DNA from: Lineus longissimus
Lineage: Eukaryota; Nemertea; Pilidiophora; Heteronemertea; Lineidae
NCBI RefSeq assembly: GCF_910592395.1
Contig: NC_088316.1
Coordinates: 11,780,001 to 11,844,000 of the forward strand
Direction of reading: 5' to 3'
Length of the DNA: 64,000 nt
A program made the position numbers and the translations under genes. The notes beneath the pieces were generated by a model, which was not told where the DNA came from, made no database searches, and saw only the letters and a program-made list of their open reading frames with translations. Positions 34,966 to 46,382 of this stretch are shown here, piece after piece (position 1 is the stretch's first letter; each line of letters opens with the position of its first letter).

Positions 34966-35769
34966 ATAATTTATCCGCCCCAGCCACATGTTGATACTAA
35001 GTAGCAGGTCTGCCCTATTTTTTTAAAGTCACCAAAGAATCAGCAGACCTTTCATTTTGATTGGCAGCAACTTAAAGTTTTTTAATGTAGAAACATTATG
35101 CATTTGTTTATTCGTTACAAAATATTTAGGTATATGTTGTAAGGAATAGAAATATTTTTTAAGGAATATGTAATATTTCTACTCTGATGACTTTGAAGAT
35201 ACCCCGGATAGCAAGATGTTCCATGTAAATGGGTAAATAATTTAGATTCGGCATGTTGGGTGGGGGAACCTACATGAAGATGACTCTACTACATTCATAA
35301 GGGACTGTATGGTTAATACTGCATGGTTAATACATGCAATCAGGATCCCAATGCGTGGGGCTCCTACAATGTTTCCAAACCAAAGGAATCTCAGCCGCAT
35401 TTGACTCCACCACGGTATAGACCGAATCAAGCCTATCCTCTATTCATAGCAGAAATTGACTAAAGGAATCTATCTGAAATTCGATTCAATTGTATCGATT
35501 CGATCAGCTGCAAACTTTTCAACAACTGAAGTTTTAACATTCCGATTTAGAATGAACCGCATTGGCTTAAAGTGTAAATGCACTATGCACAAATTTTCAC
35601 CAAAGGCGAACCACGTCGAATCACTTCAGTCATCAAGTGTGACAGGCGACGGTTCGAGCTAAGCGGGTAGTAGACAAAATTTAACCACGATTTGCGACAC
35701 CTATCTGCGCAGAAATCATTTGCGCATCCGGAACCACCCTTGCCTTGATCGGGCTACAAATACTAGGCC
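34966..35769. repeat. 0.8-kb dispersed repeat, arm inverted relative to 47855-48692
   Basis: Runs from ataatttatccgccccagcc to gatcgggctaca...actaggcct and matches the other arm in reverse complement over its whole length. Shared landmarks are gcagacctttcattttgatt, gatgactttgaagatacccc, gtgggggaacctacatg and tttgcgcatccggaaccacc. Several small indels separate the two. A shortened third copy is at 20385-20540. No open frame is conserved, so this is a non-autonomous family or the remains of one. Confidence 0.85.
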
Positions 35770-36795
35770 TTTCCTAAGTGAATTCCAGGTGGCGCTGACG
35801 ACAGCCAAGCAGTCCTTTGCTGGAAAGCAAGCAAGGCTTGGGGAAGCCTGGAAGGTTGAGAACCTCCCTCAGAACCAGTGGAGAATGGCTGGTTGTGACA
35901 GGGGTCAGGTCCAGAAGGGGTATGCTGATGACACCATCCAGGGGACAGGAAGCTGAGGTGGAGAGGCCTCCTCCGGTGCCTCCAGAGACTAGAGAGAGAT
36001 TTTCCCCACCCACCCTCCCTGAGATTCTATCTAGTCACTTCCTACATGTCTCTCAAATGGTTGTTTCATCCCCAATTCAAGGCATGAAGGAAGAGCCAGA
36101 TGGAATCTCACTTTGGATATGTACTTATCGTCACAGTTGCGGGGTATTCAAGCGCCATTAGCGTGACGTCGGAAAAAACGATATCAGCACCATGACGTCA
36201 AGGGGTAGATCCTAGCTCCAGGAAACGCCTTACTAGTTAATCGTTCCACGTGGAAAGAGTCGATGCGTGGAGAGCTAACTCGGTCATTATCAGGCTGGTA
36301 GAGGGGCCCTCTGGCAGTGAATTGGCAGGCACTCGCGTGTTGGGAATGATCTTTGTCTTGAAGGATCATTGGCATCGTTAAGAGCAGTATTACCCAGCTG
36401 TCGGCTTCCAGGTCACCTCCTATTCTACATAAGTAGTTTTCATCAACAAACTGCACCAAAAAAGGAAAAATTCAAAAATCTGACTGAATTTTCGCGCTTT
36501 TCCGATGTTGACTCCGATTTTCCTGAGTTAGCTCTCCATGCGGCGATCCATTCCATGAGGAACGATGCATTAGTAAGGTGCTTCCTGGAACCATGGATTT
36601 TTCCGACGTCACGCTGATGGTGCTTGATTATCCCGCTACTACGACGATAATGAATATGACGTTGCATAGTGATAGCGGGGTGACGTGAACTCGGATCTCG
36701 GCGTGCACTCACGTCGCGGGAAAGGTATTTTGCGCCAGGCCTTGCGGGTACTTAAAAATAACGAATAACGCGTTTTTCTACTGTTTATTAAAGAG
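35770..36795. other. Non-coding or weakly coding stretch
   Basis: Between 35790 and 36120 the base composition is less AT-rich and two plus-strand frames read for 80-114 codons, one with a Pro/Glu-rich segment (VPPETRERFSPPTLPEILSS). No splice sites or family support them. The remainder holds nothing recognisable. Confidence 0.35.
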
Positions 36796-37962
36796 CTAAA
36801 ATTAAATTGGAAAAGCATCAAGCACGTTCAGAAGAGTAGTTTACTGATGAACCAAAAGAAGAACAAACATACTGCAGTAAAAAGCCGCCCATTCCATTAA
36901 CACAATAGGACAGTAGTAACGGAGCTAGAGTCTATAAAATGATGTGAGGCCGAAAGGGGTTGATCAACGTTTTGCAAAATAACATACATGTATTGGGTTT
37001 GTACAAATTATGGAACCGGTAAAGAAGCTATAAAAATCACATTCTTATATTTAGAAGTATGAGTTATAAAATAGAAATTGGTACCTCACTGTCCGTATTG
37101 GTTGTCTCACCAAACACGGGCTGGAGCTGCCCTTCCACTCAAGACCTCAATCAGTGAGACGCCTTGGGTTTAGCAATTTGTTGCGGTGTTTGGGGTGAGA
37201 AAACCAATAACCCTCCCCCCTCCCGTTTAATGCAAATTCCTTCAACCTAAGTAAGCCCATTCACCCCAGTATTGGCGAGTGCGTTCAGCGTGTGACATGG
37301 TGGGGTCATTCACACGGGTCCAAACTGATCTAGTCCAAACATATAATCTTGTCGGCTCGTGTCGATGATGTAGGCTGCACTTCGATTGAGCAATGGGAAG
37401 GGCTCGTAAATGGAAAAGGGAGAATGACGAAATTGGTGATCGAGTGAGAGTGTATATATATCAGGAAACGTTTCTAGTCCGTGAGCCGCTCATCTGTCAG
37501 TAGCTCGAGGGTGAAAATACAGAGATTTGGATGACACGGGTTGGTGATAAAGTCTCCTGTACTAAGTATAAATGGCCGAATCTAAAAAGATTACCCCGAC
37601 TTAAAGGATTCCCTAGACGTGTTCACATATCACCACAGTCTAAATGCATGGTATCACCAAGTGCGGTCAAGACATTTAATTTTTTTATTCAGTTAAAAAG
37701 GGGATGTTAGCTGAAGAGGAGGAGAGCATCGTGCACAACTTCCAGCGATAGTTTTACCCCTGGATTCTATCCTGATGGCAGTCACACGGTTGGGACTCAA
37801 AAATGAAAAGACAAAATTTCGTACGTAATTTCTCTCATGCATAACAAAATGCGTTTTCTACTTTAACAATTGTTCAGCGAAATAGAAAGGGTGACTGCTA
37901 ATAAGTACTTTTTTAGTAATCACCCGACACCCCTTCAAGTCTCTTGATCAACTGCGAATGCG
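36796..37962. repeat. Duplicated 1.1-kb segment, copy A
   Basis: Collinear with 45301-46382: agctaaaa, cacgttcagaag, gaagaacaaacatactgcag, gatcaacgttttg, gtgagaaaaccaata, ttctagtccgtgag, gatgacacgggttggtgata, and ends cttgatcaactgcgaatgcg. Copy A keeps a fold-back fragment (37076-37150) missing from copy B. Its right end abuts the decayed Gypsy-2. The left breakpoint falls exactly at the base that in copy B is the acceptor of the secreted-peptide gene's 5' untranslated exon. Confidence 0.85.
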
Positions 37963-39659
37963 AAAAGCGCGATGTATGTGTCGTTTCCAAACCAAATAAC
38001 CCACGGTAACATGATAAGAACATGGACTTAAACGTTCAGTCACAACCCCTGTAACCCAAGTATTGGCTCTCTGACGGTAGTCCTTGGTTATCACAGAATC
38101 ACCCACGGAAAGTTCTCGAATGGTTTTGGTTCGAACGTTCCCAGATGCTTGTCTTTGAATCCTTTCAGTAGCATCCAGATGTACTAAGTCCAGACGGGAA
38201 TACCTTGCGCATGATTTCTATTGTATGCGTAGCGCTAGTTGATTTCATGCGGTAAACCTCTGGCCATTTCGAATAAGCATCAACTGCGATGAAAAACATG
38301 TGTCCCATGAAATGGCCCGGCGAAATCAACATGGACTCGTTTCCATGGCCCTGATGGCCATTTCCAATGATTTCCTTGTGCCGGTGTGGGAGTTGAATGC
38401 ACATTTTGGCATGCGCCACATGTTTGAACCAATCGTTCTATGTCGCTATCGAGATTAGCCCACCACACATGTAACCTGGCAAGACCTTTCATGCGTACTA
38501 TTCCTGGGTGACCATGGTGTAATTCCTCAAGTATTTCTCCCTGCAATTTCTTTGGGATTATGGTGCGTATTCCCCATAGGAGACAGCCATCCTCAGTAGT
38601 GATTTCGTCACTGCCATTGTAGTACGGTTTCAACTCGTTTGAAATGTCCTGGGGTTCGGGCCATCCTGTGCTGGTGAAATGCGATACCTTTGACAACACA
38701 GGATCATGTCGCACTCCCCTTGCAATGTTCTTAGCCGTAACAGGGAGGGTACTTATCTGCGCGATATTGAGTTCCGTTGCGTCTGCTGTCCACTGAATGA
38801 ACTCTTTCGTACTGCCCTCCACAGGTAGCGGTAGCCTCGACAATGCATCGGCATTGCCGTTAGCTTCTGATTTACGGCACTGAATGTCATAATCATAAGC
38901 GGCTAGTTGGATTGCCCACCTTTGTATTCGCGCGGCTGCAAGAACAGGTATAGCCCGTTTGGGACCAAATATGTAACTCATTGGCTTATTGTCAGTAATT
39001 AGGGTAAACTTGTGTCCATATAGGAACTGGTGGAACTTATGCAATCCGAATATAACTGCCAGTCCTTCTTTTTCTAACTGCGAATAATTAACCTCTGCTT
39101 TAGTGAGCGTTCTAGATGCGTAAGCGATGGGGCGTTCCCCGCTGTCCGTAATATGCGACAAAACGGCACCTAACCCCTTGGGTGATGCGTCAACTGCCAA
39201 TGTAACGTCCTTCCTAGGATCATAATGTACCAGTACACCGGCCTCCGTTGTCAACAGTCTTATGATTTCCTGGAACGCAGTCTCACATTCGGGAGTCCAT
39301 ATCCACTTCTGGTCCTTCCGTAACAGATCTGATAGAGGCGCTGCGATCGAGGAAAGGTTTCGAGCGTATCTGCGGTAATGATTTACTAATCCTAGAAACG
39401 ACTGCATTTCAGTCCTACTGGTTGGACGCGGTGCGTCACGGACTGCCGCAACGGTGTCATCGGCCATGCGTAGTGCATCTTTGTTGACTACAAAACTTAA
39501 CCACTTTATTGACGGTTTCATGAACGTGCACTTTGGGAGTTTACAGCGGAGTCCATTATCATCGTGTCTCTGAAGCACTTGGTCTAGATTGTACAAGTGA
39601 TCAGGATCGTCCTTTCCGGTCAGAGCTATGTCGTCTATGTTGCACGCGCAATCAACTCC
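37963..39659 (-). pseudogene. Gypsy-2 RT thumb, RNase H and integrase remnant
   Basis: Continues after the stop at 39660 with the RT catalytic segment NIDDIALTG, then SFLGLVNHYRRYARN, the RNase H core (LAVDASPKGLGAVLSH, ITDNKPMSYIF), and the integrase zinc domain (HHGHPGIVRMKGLARLHVWW, CGACQ). The catalytic core starts (VHVDFAGPF) but shifts frame near 38350, where the other frame reads FFIAVDAYSKWPEVYRM. It is then cut after MRKVFPSGL: the second Asp and the Glu of the active site are gone, and the next bases encode the far C-terminal tail (RTKTIRELSVGDSVITKDYR). The deletion alone makes integration impossible. Confidence 0.88.
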
Positions 39660-40523
39660 CTACAGCACTTTGTCCATCATTGATTGGAACAGTTGAGGGG
39701 CACAGTTGACCCCGAATGCCAAGCGCGTGCAACGAAATAAACCTAGTGGAGTGTTTATGGTGAGATATTTTCTGGATTCATCCTCGACCTCAATGTGTTT
39801 ATATGCGTTGGGGAGATTTAGTTTAGAAAACTTCTCACCTCCTTTCAATTTCTGGTACAGTTCATCCATGTGTGGCATTGGATGCTCAGGATTCTCAATG
39901 TACTTGTTTATAGTCACTTTGAAATCACCACAAACCCGTATTGACCCGTCTGGTTTCCTAACCGGTACAATAGGGGCTGCCCAGTCACTATATTCGACTC
40001 GCTCGAGAATCCCTTCTCGTTCCTCCTTGAGAATAGATTCCTTTACATCCTCAAGAATAGCATAGGGAACAGGCCTTGCTTTAAAGAATATAGGGGTCGC
40101 ATCCGATTTCACCCGCAGTTCAACTTTAAAGTTCTTGGCTTTTCCCAATTCGGATTTGAATGCGTCCTTGTGCTTTTCCAGAATTTCGCTTAATTCTGGT
40201 AGTTGGTCGCCATTGTGATTATCTAGGATACTATTGACTCGATTTACACACAATGCGTCCCAATTCAAGCGAATGAATTGCAACCAATCTCGCCCAAACA
40301 GAGCGGGACCGTCACTGCGTACAACATACAATGGAAGATTGTTGACGTGTTGATCCTCGTATTGAACATTAACCATGGCCACACCAACAACAGGAAGGGT
40401 GTTCCCAGTTTTTGATTTTAAGACAACATCACAAGGTTTAATCTCAACCCGTTTGACGAGATATTTCCGATATAGCCTCTTTGAAATCATCGAATGCACC
40501 GGTATCCACCTCCATTGGCACAC
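39660..40523 (-). pseudogene. Gypsy-2 protease end and reverse transcriptase
   Basis: 287 codons. The start is the end of an aspartic protease in a shifted frame; the DTGA motif itself (MEVDTGAF) lies in the overlapping frame that ends at 40444. Then a flap-like ALFGRDWLQFIRLNW and RT blocks IRVCGDFKVTINK, FSKLNLPNAYKHIEV and LAFGVNCAPQLFQSMMDKVL, stopping just before the catalytic Asp-Asp. The usual first catalytic Asp position reads Asn (KLNLPNAY instead of a KLDL-type motif), a further sign of decay. Confidence 0.85.
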
Positions 40524-41569
40524 GTTTTCCGTTTAGCATCACCGAGGTCATTATCTCTGGCGTTTTCCTCGGCTGCCCGACGTTGTCTCTAACGGATCCT
40601 ATCGTTATTTCGCTCCTTGACAGTTTCTCGTGTCCATATCCATTAGACTGGTGTGAATCACCAGTATCCACCGAATCCGTATCCGAATCCGCTCCCACGT
40701 TCAACGTAACTTTTTTCATCCGTGTGTGACGTATATCCACATTGGTATCATCATCGGTATTCGACGAATCAGTGTCCGATCCAATCTGTTGAGCATATTT
40801 AACCTTTGAGGACCGTTTGCCCTTTTTACCGTATTTGAAGTGTCCTTTGGTCTCAGATGACTTTTTACTTTCTGCCGTCTTTGTACACTTCTGGCGAATA
40901 TGTCCACAGGAATGACATAGATGGCACTCAGTCTCTTTATGGTAACACGTGTCCGGGCTGTGATTAGACCTACCACACCTCCAGCACTCCTTATAATGAT
41001 GTGCCTTGGAGTTTACAAGTTTCACTTCGCTTGCGGGATGAATTTGTTGTACATTCTCCTCAGCCATTTCACAACTCAACGCAATCTTGAATGCTTTGTC
41101 TAATGAAAGTTCCGACTCACTCAGTAACTTCCTTTGTGCTGTGCGATTATTGAGACCAATGACAAACATGTCCCTCAGAACGTCATCCAGGAAATTCTTA
41201 AAATCACACTTTTCTGCCAATTTGCGTTGCTCCTTTGCGAATTGAGCAACCGTCTCTCCCTCGGCTTGTTTTCGATTGTAAAATGTATCGTTCAGCAATG
41301 ATTATTGGTTTTGGTGTAAGATGGTCACTTACAACTTTCGTTAGTTCCTTGTACGTTTTCGTTGCTGCTTTCGTAGGTGCGAGTAGTGTTTTGATGAGTC
41401 CATATGTTTTCGATCCAAAGACTGAGAGGAAAAGAGCTCTCTTCCTCTCATCCTTGACATCGTTCACCAGGCATAATTGGTCAAACCGTTCAATATAGTC
41501 CTCAAAGTCCTCCTCTGCCTGGTACTCTCTGATACTGCCTAGGTACGTCGCCATGATCCTCGTCGCCAC
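40444..41569 (-). pseudogene. Gypsy-2 gag with zinc knuckles, frameshifted
   Basis: Two overlapping frames make up gag. The first (41569-41204) starts MATRIMATYLGSIREYQAEE; the second (41298-40444) continues with RKLAEKCDFKNFLDDVLRDM and two Cys/His knuckles (CWRCGRSNHSPDTC and CHLCHSCGHIRQKC), then an acidic linker and the protease motif VDTGA. The frame changes near 41285. Sequence of the capsid-like part and knuckles fits a nucleocapsid that packages element RNA. Confidence 0.85.
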
Positions 41570-41572
41570 ATT

Positions 41573-41740
41573 GATGTATTAGCCCAAGGAGAACACACAA
41601 AACACATCTACCTTCTGTGATTATTTATTCCGGACTAACTAGACCAAAGCATAGGTTACTAAATACAATGACGTAACCGCATTAATAGGCATGCGTCACA
41701 CAATAACAGTCTAAGTGGAGGGATTAATAGTTCATTCACA
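41573..41740 (-). repeat. Candidate Gypsy-2 5' LTR
   Basis: On the minus strand the segment starts TGTTGTGAATGAAC, holds an AATAAA within ccggaataaataatc, and ends near TACATCA just before TGTGGCGACGAGGATC, a primer-binding-like sequence. Because the partner LTR is missing, the limits are inferred. Confidence 0.4.
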
Positions 41741-42109
41741 ACAGCCTGGAGTTCAGGATTTTGATTCCCGGGATGAGTATATGTTTTTGTACAGTGCTTA
41801 GAAAATGATTTACATTCTTTAGTACTTTAAATATCAATCACTTATTATTATTTTCTTATACATTGAGACCGGTCGACAGTGGATTTGAGTATACTGTTTA
41901 CTGTATACTGTTTAGACTACACTTCAGCGCCTATTCACTGTGACCAATCAAGAGCTTCGAAACTAAAAAATTTATTGGGAAATTATTCTGCCGCGAATAC
42001 GTCTATCGCTCGGCATTTGCAAAAATTTAAAGCCGAGATTTGAAAAAGGGTATGACTTGACAGAGTTCAATAGAACGTTGCTGTGTGGATCAGAAATATG
42101 TCTAATCGA
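41741..42109. other. Non-coding stretch with a LINE-tail-like fragment
   Basis: About 41788-41850 (gtacagtgcttagaaaatga...cacttattattattttctta) resembles the LINE tail at 33.83-33.90 kb. No gene. Confidence 0.4.
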
Positions 42110-42440
42110 ACTAATGCAAAAACAAACATTAACAGAACAAACATAAACAAAACAAACATAGACAGAACAAACATTAACAAAACAAACATTAACACAACAA
42201 ACATTAACACAACAAACATTAACAAAACAAACATTAACACAACAAACATTAACAAAACAAACATTAACAAAACAAAAAATTAACAAAACAAACCTTAACA
42301 AAACAAACATTAACAAAACTAACATTAACAAAACAAATATTAAGAAAACAAATATTACCAAAACAAACATAGACAGAAGAAGCATAGACAGAACAAACAT
42401 TGACAAAACAAACATTGACAAAACACTACATAGACAGAAC
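42110..42440. repeat. 15-bp AC/A-rich microsatellite-like array
   Basis: More than twenty units of aaaacaaacattaac-type sequence, period 15, with substitutions (agacag for taacaa). Since 15 is a multiple of three the array leaves open frames on both strands that spell short repeated peptides; these are repeat artefacts. It lies downstream of the secreted-peptide gene. Confidence 0.92.
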
Positions 42441-42657
42441 AAACATTGACAGAACAAGTCCAAACAACCAAAGTCAAAGCCAGGTGTTGAAAATAAATGT
42501 TGCCAAACAAAGCAAACAAAATCATCTATGATGGATTTCCAATCATGGCGACGACTCGAGGCACTGAGTTCAGGACAGTGAACAAGCATTGGTATAATGT
42601 ACATGTGTCTGTCCATCGGATAACAAAAGGGCAGACTTAATTTAAGTTCGTTTGGGT

Positions 42658-42663
42658 TTTATT
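42658..42663 (-). terminator. Polyadenylation signal of the secreted-peptide gene
   Basis: AATAAA on the minus strand, about 63 nt beyond the stop codon of the peptide gene. Position and hexamer are both canonical. Confidence 0.6.
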
Positions 42664-42725
42664 GTTTCTGTTTACAGTTGAATTGGACATATATCAATAT
42701 ATATTTAGATAGCTCAAAGAGCATT

Positions 42726-45268
42726 CTACTCAACGCACTTTAAGACATTCTCGTAGAACATGTCTGGTCCATTACCGTTCTCGTCTCGGCATTTCCCAGA
42801 CACACAACCTGCGTTCGCGGAGCATCGGGACCCAACTAATGCTTTGGTGTTCCCCATGAAGCTGAAATGAAATAGGACAATTGTGACGAAAACAAACTTC
42901 AAGCAACGTGTGAAGTTTTACTGGAGGCAAATTGTAATTGATTTCTGAGGTGGTTCTGTATACTCTGAATAATTGTGTCTGTGGATTGATGAGTTTAGCT
43001 AGGTCATTCTACCAGACGGGTTTTGAAATGTTAGTGCCAATTATTCTGTCACACCACCTCCGTCTTTCAATGGCTCAGAGGCACACAACAGAAATTTTGC
43101 CAGTATATTGTGCAATACCTTTATACCAGGTATTGCGGAAGTCGTCACATTGAGGAAAAAAAACAATCCTATCAGAATAATATTTTCAACCTAATAATAA
43201 TGCTTACATTAAAGACTATTTGATAATTTTGGAATGATTTTCTTTCATTAATTTTACAGAAACTCAAGGTTTTTTAGACATTTCCCTTGACTAACCGGAG
43301 TCAAACATACCCAGTTCAGTAATCAGGTGATATGCTAAATTACCTTGAGTGACGTCACAAAAAATTAATTGATGCGATTTAAAAAGCAATATCCTTGCTG
43401 CAGATGACCTGAAAAAGCAGGATTTTCATTGTATTTTGTCTTTTTTCCAACGTCTAATAGTTTATAATTTTTATTATCTCTCAATTATTGAAATATAAAT
43501 ATTTGAATGTTGTTTCCCTTTTCTATTGATTTCATTGCTTTAGATTGCTATACATGTAATGATAGTCCTACATAACCAAGATTTAAAAAGACGGCGTGTG
43601 GATGCATGATTGACCCCCCCCCCCGAGTGAATAACCTCGAAAATCAGGATGGAGTCATCCCTAACTTCATTTTCTGGAAGGGGAGAATAATCCCGTGATT
43701 CAACTATTCATAACGTACTGCATTTCCTGGAAGGGGACAATAATCATGTTTCAGTTTTTTTAAAAATGTTCACTGAGAGGTTATAGTCCAAATCACAAGT
43801 GACATCCCTTCTGTGCTGCGCGCTAGTAACGCGAGAGTGATATAAGTTAGGGGTTGCATATACAAAACGGGTCATTTGAGATAATAGCGAGTTTCCATAA
43901 ATCTCACGAATTACATATATTACCAAATTCTATTTATCCATAAAAATGACCACAAGATTGGTTTCTAAGCTGATCAACATCCGCTACCCTTAGAAGGGTC
44001 AATCAGGATCTAAAGTTCTTCAACCAAACCACTGTAATTTTTTAGACGCAGCGAGTGTTGAATTCGTGGTGACGAACTGGCCGAGTCGTTACGAATTAGT
44101 CTACAATGTCACATCCTGAGATACAGGTTTTTGATACTCCTACAACGTATACAAAAGTTTGAAAATCAAGAGGCGGAGTATATTTAAAACCACTGATTAT
44201 GTCAAGATGCATTGTTGTAGGATCCGTTTTCAATGAGACCGGAACTGGACGAAAGCATTAACTTCTAACACATAACTCAAGACACAGCTGGCTGCAAAAT
44301 GGAACGCGAGTTCCCTCGTAATTATAAGTTCGTAATTTGTATTTCATATTCGTGAGATTTGATCAACTCGGTAATTTGAAGACGCAGCGAGTGTTGAATT
44401 CGTGGTGACGAACTGGCCGCGAGTCGTTACGAATTAGTCTACAATTTCACATCCTGAGATACAGGTTTTTGATACTCCTACATCGTATACAAAACAAAAA
44501 ATTGAAAATCAAGAGGCGGAGTATATTTAAAACAAATGATCATGTCAAGACGCATTGTTGTAGGATCCGTTTTCAATGAGACCGGAACTTGACGAAAGCA
44601 TTAACTTCTAATACATAACTCACGACACAGCTGGCTGCAAAATGGAACGCGAGTTCCCTCGTAATTATAAGTTCGTAATTCGTATTTCATATTCGTGAGA
44701 TTTGATCAACTCGGTAATTTGAACATCAACGTGTAATATGTAGGGAATTGTGGCTGTGTTTTACAAATCATGCATGTTCACGTCGTATTTTGTCGGCTTC
44801 ACTGGCCTACTAATAAGTTGTATGGGAGACAGTGCGGACTATCCAAAACGTAAAATTTAGTGGTAGCGGTCGGTAAAATGTACTTAAATTCGTGACAAAT
44901 CACACCGTCCATACAGGCACCGTCTATATTGGAGAGGTTCCATCCGTACTGGCGCATATCTGGATGGGCGCGGCACTGCGGTGGTCACTGCTGGTAACGT
45001 TACATCGAGAGCTAACAAACAACGTTCAGCATAACTACAATACATGTAAGCCTAGCACAACAAGGAAGGGATTATTTAAGTTAGCGTTGATGTCATCTTG
45101 ATAATCACTTGATCATGAAGTGTTAAATCCATTTGCCACATACTCAGACAAATCTGTATTTTGGCCTAGCGCTTTTAGATAAATGTAGAAATTTTGATTT
45201 ACTCACCCATTGCCATGAACAGCAGACAGCAGAAGAGCAGCAACAATGACGAGGAGGAATACCTTCAT
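42726..45268 (-). CDS. Small secreted four-cysteine peptide, two coding exons
   Basis: Exon 1 runs 45268-45207 and exon 2 42861-42726 on the minus strand, joined across a 2.3-kb intron with donor GTGAGT and acceptor tttcatttcag. The phases fit exactly, giving 65 residues. Residues 1-18 are a classical signal peptide (MKVFLLVIVAALLLSAVHG). The mature part of about 46 residues has four Cys (C-x5-C-x4-C-x16-C), enough for two disulfides, and ends NVLKCVE. An acceptor at 45303-45304 (ttttgttttag) indicates an upstream non-coding exon, and a polyadenylation signal follows the stop. The product should be secreted; an immune, venom-like, hormone or structural role cannot be told apart from sequence alone. 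The intron contains a 336-bp tandem duplication. Confidence 0.8.
42862..44044. other. Intron of the secreted-peptide gene, left part
   Basis: No other gene is seen on either strand. Contains a C run at 43613-43624 and AT-rich DNA. Confidence 0.5.
44045..44723. repeat. 336-bp tandem duplication inside the intron
   Basis: Copy 1 is 44045-44380 and copy 2 44381-44723. They share gacgcagcgagtgttgaatt, catcctgagatacaggtttt, aggcggagtatatttaaaac and aatggaacgcgagttccctc. They differ by a few substitutions and a short insertion in copy 2 (near 44494). High similarity implies recent duplication. Confidence 0.92.
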
Positions 45269-45300
45269 TTTGGTTTGGTTATGGAGGCGTTGTTGGTTGG

Positions 45301-46382
45301 AGCTAAAACAAAATTGGAAAGCATCAAACACGTTCAGAAGAATAGTTTACTGATGAACCAGAAGAAGAACAAACATACTGCAGTAAAAAGTCGCCCATTC
45401 CATTAACACAATAGGACAGTTATAGTTACGGAGCTAGATTCTATTATTTAAATGATCTGAGGCCAAAAGGGTTTGATCAACGTTTTGAAGAATAATATAT
45501 TTGGTTTGTACAAATTATGGAACCGGTAAAGAAGCTATAAAAATCACATTTTTATATTTAGAAGTATGAGTTATTAAATCCGTCCTCAATCAGTGAGACG
45601 TCTTGGGTTTAGCAATTTATTGCGGTGCTTGGGGTGAGAAAACCAATACCCCCCCCCCGTTCAATGTCAATTCCTTCAACCTAGGTAAGCCCAATCACTC
45701 CAGTATTGGCGAGTGCGTTCACCGTGTGACAAAGTAGGGTCATTCACACGGGCCAAACTGATCTTGACAAAACATATAACCTTGCCGCCTCGTGTCGATG
45801 ATGAAGGCTCGTAAGTGGAAAAGGCTCGTAAATGAAAAAGGGAGAATGACGAAATAGGTGATCGTGTGAGAGTGTATATACTATAAGGCAAAGTTTCTAG
45901 TCCGTGAGTCGCTCATCTGTTAGTAGCTCGAGAGTGAAACTACACTACCCAGAAATTTGGATGACACGGGTTGGTGATAAAGTCTTCTGTACAAGTATAA
46001 ATAGCCGAATCCAAAAAGATAACCCCGACTTTAAGGATTCCCGCTCGCGAGGTTTAGACGTGTTCACGTTATCACCACAAAATAAATACAAGGTATCACC
46101 AAGCGCGGTCAGAACCAGACACACCACAGAATCAACAAAGTCCGTCTCGTGTCGGTCAAGACATTTCATTTTCTTATTCAATAAAATGGGGGACGAGGAG
46201 AGCATCGGGCACAACTTCCGGTCCAGCAAAATTTTTACCCCAGGATTCTATCATAATAACATTATGCGTTTTCTACTTTAACAATTGTTCAGCGAAATAG
46301 AAAAGTTGACAGCTAATAAGTACTTTTTTTAGTAATCATCCGACACCCCTTCATACAAGTCACTTGATCAACTGCAAATGCG
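45301..46382. repeat. Duplicated 1.1-kb segment, copy B
   Basis: Collinear with 36796-37962. Starts at the splice acceptor of the secreted-peptide gene's 5' untranslated exon, so it covers that gene's upstream intron and probably its promoter region. On the plus strand both copies keep a TATA-like element (gtgtatata) about 40 bases before a conserved catctgt(t/c)agtagctcgag, which might be a promoter pointing the other way. It ends at the MITE that starts at 46383. Confidence 0.85.

Larger units (their letters stand above)
37963..41740 (-). mobile_element. Ty3/Gypsy retrotransposon, decayed and truncated (Gypsy-2)
   Basis: Minus-strand gag, protease, RT, RNase H and integrase remnants in Ty3/Gypsy order, unrelated in detail to Gypsy-1. 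Damage includes frameshifts in gag (near 41285) and protease (near 40500), a stop just after the RT palm (39660-39662), and a deletion in integrase (near 38190). A probable 5' LTR end lies at 41573-41740, with a primer-binding-like TGGCGACGAGGATC after it; the 3' end and its LTR are missing at the junction with the duplicated segment. Confidence 0.85.

Noticed and set aside
35817-36161. 114-codon frame with a Pro/Glu-rich segment
   Set aside because: Composition is slightly suggestive, but neighbouring frames are also open and no acceptor, donor or relative is seen.
41972-42616. 214-codon minus-strand frame with a Met/Phe/Val/Leu pentapeptide repeat resembling a membrane protein
   Set aside because: The repeat period is 15 bp and the DNA is a simple AC-rich microsatellite; the peptide is a translation artefact.
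45904-46281. 125-codon frame in duplicated copy B as a gene
   Set aside because: The duplicate (copy A) does not preserve the frame, so coding is unlikely.
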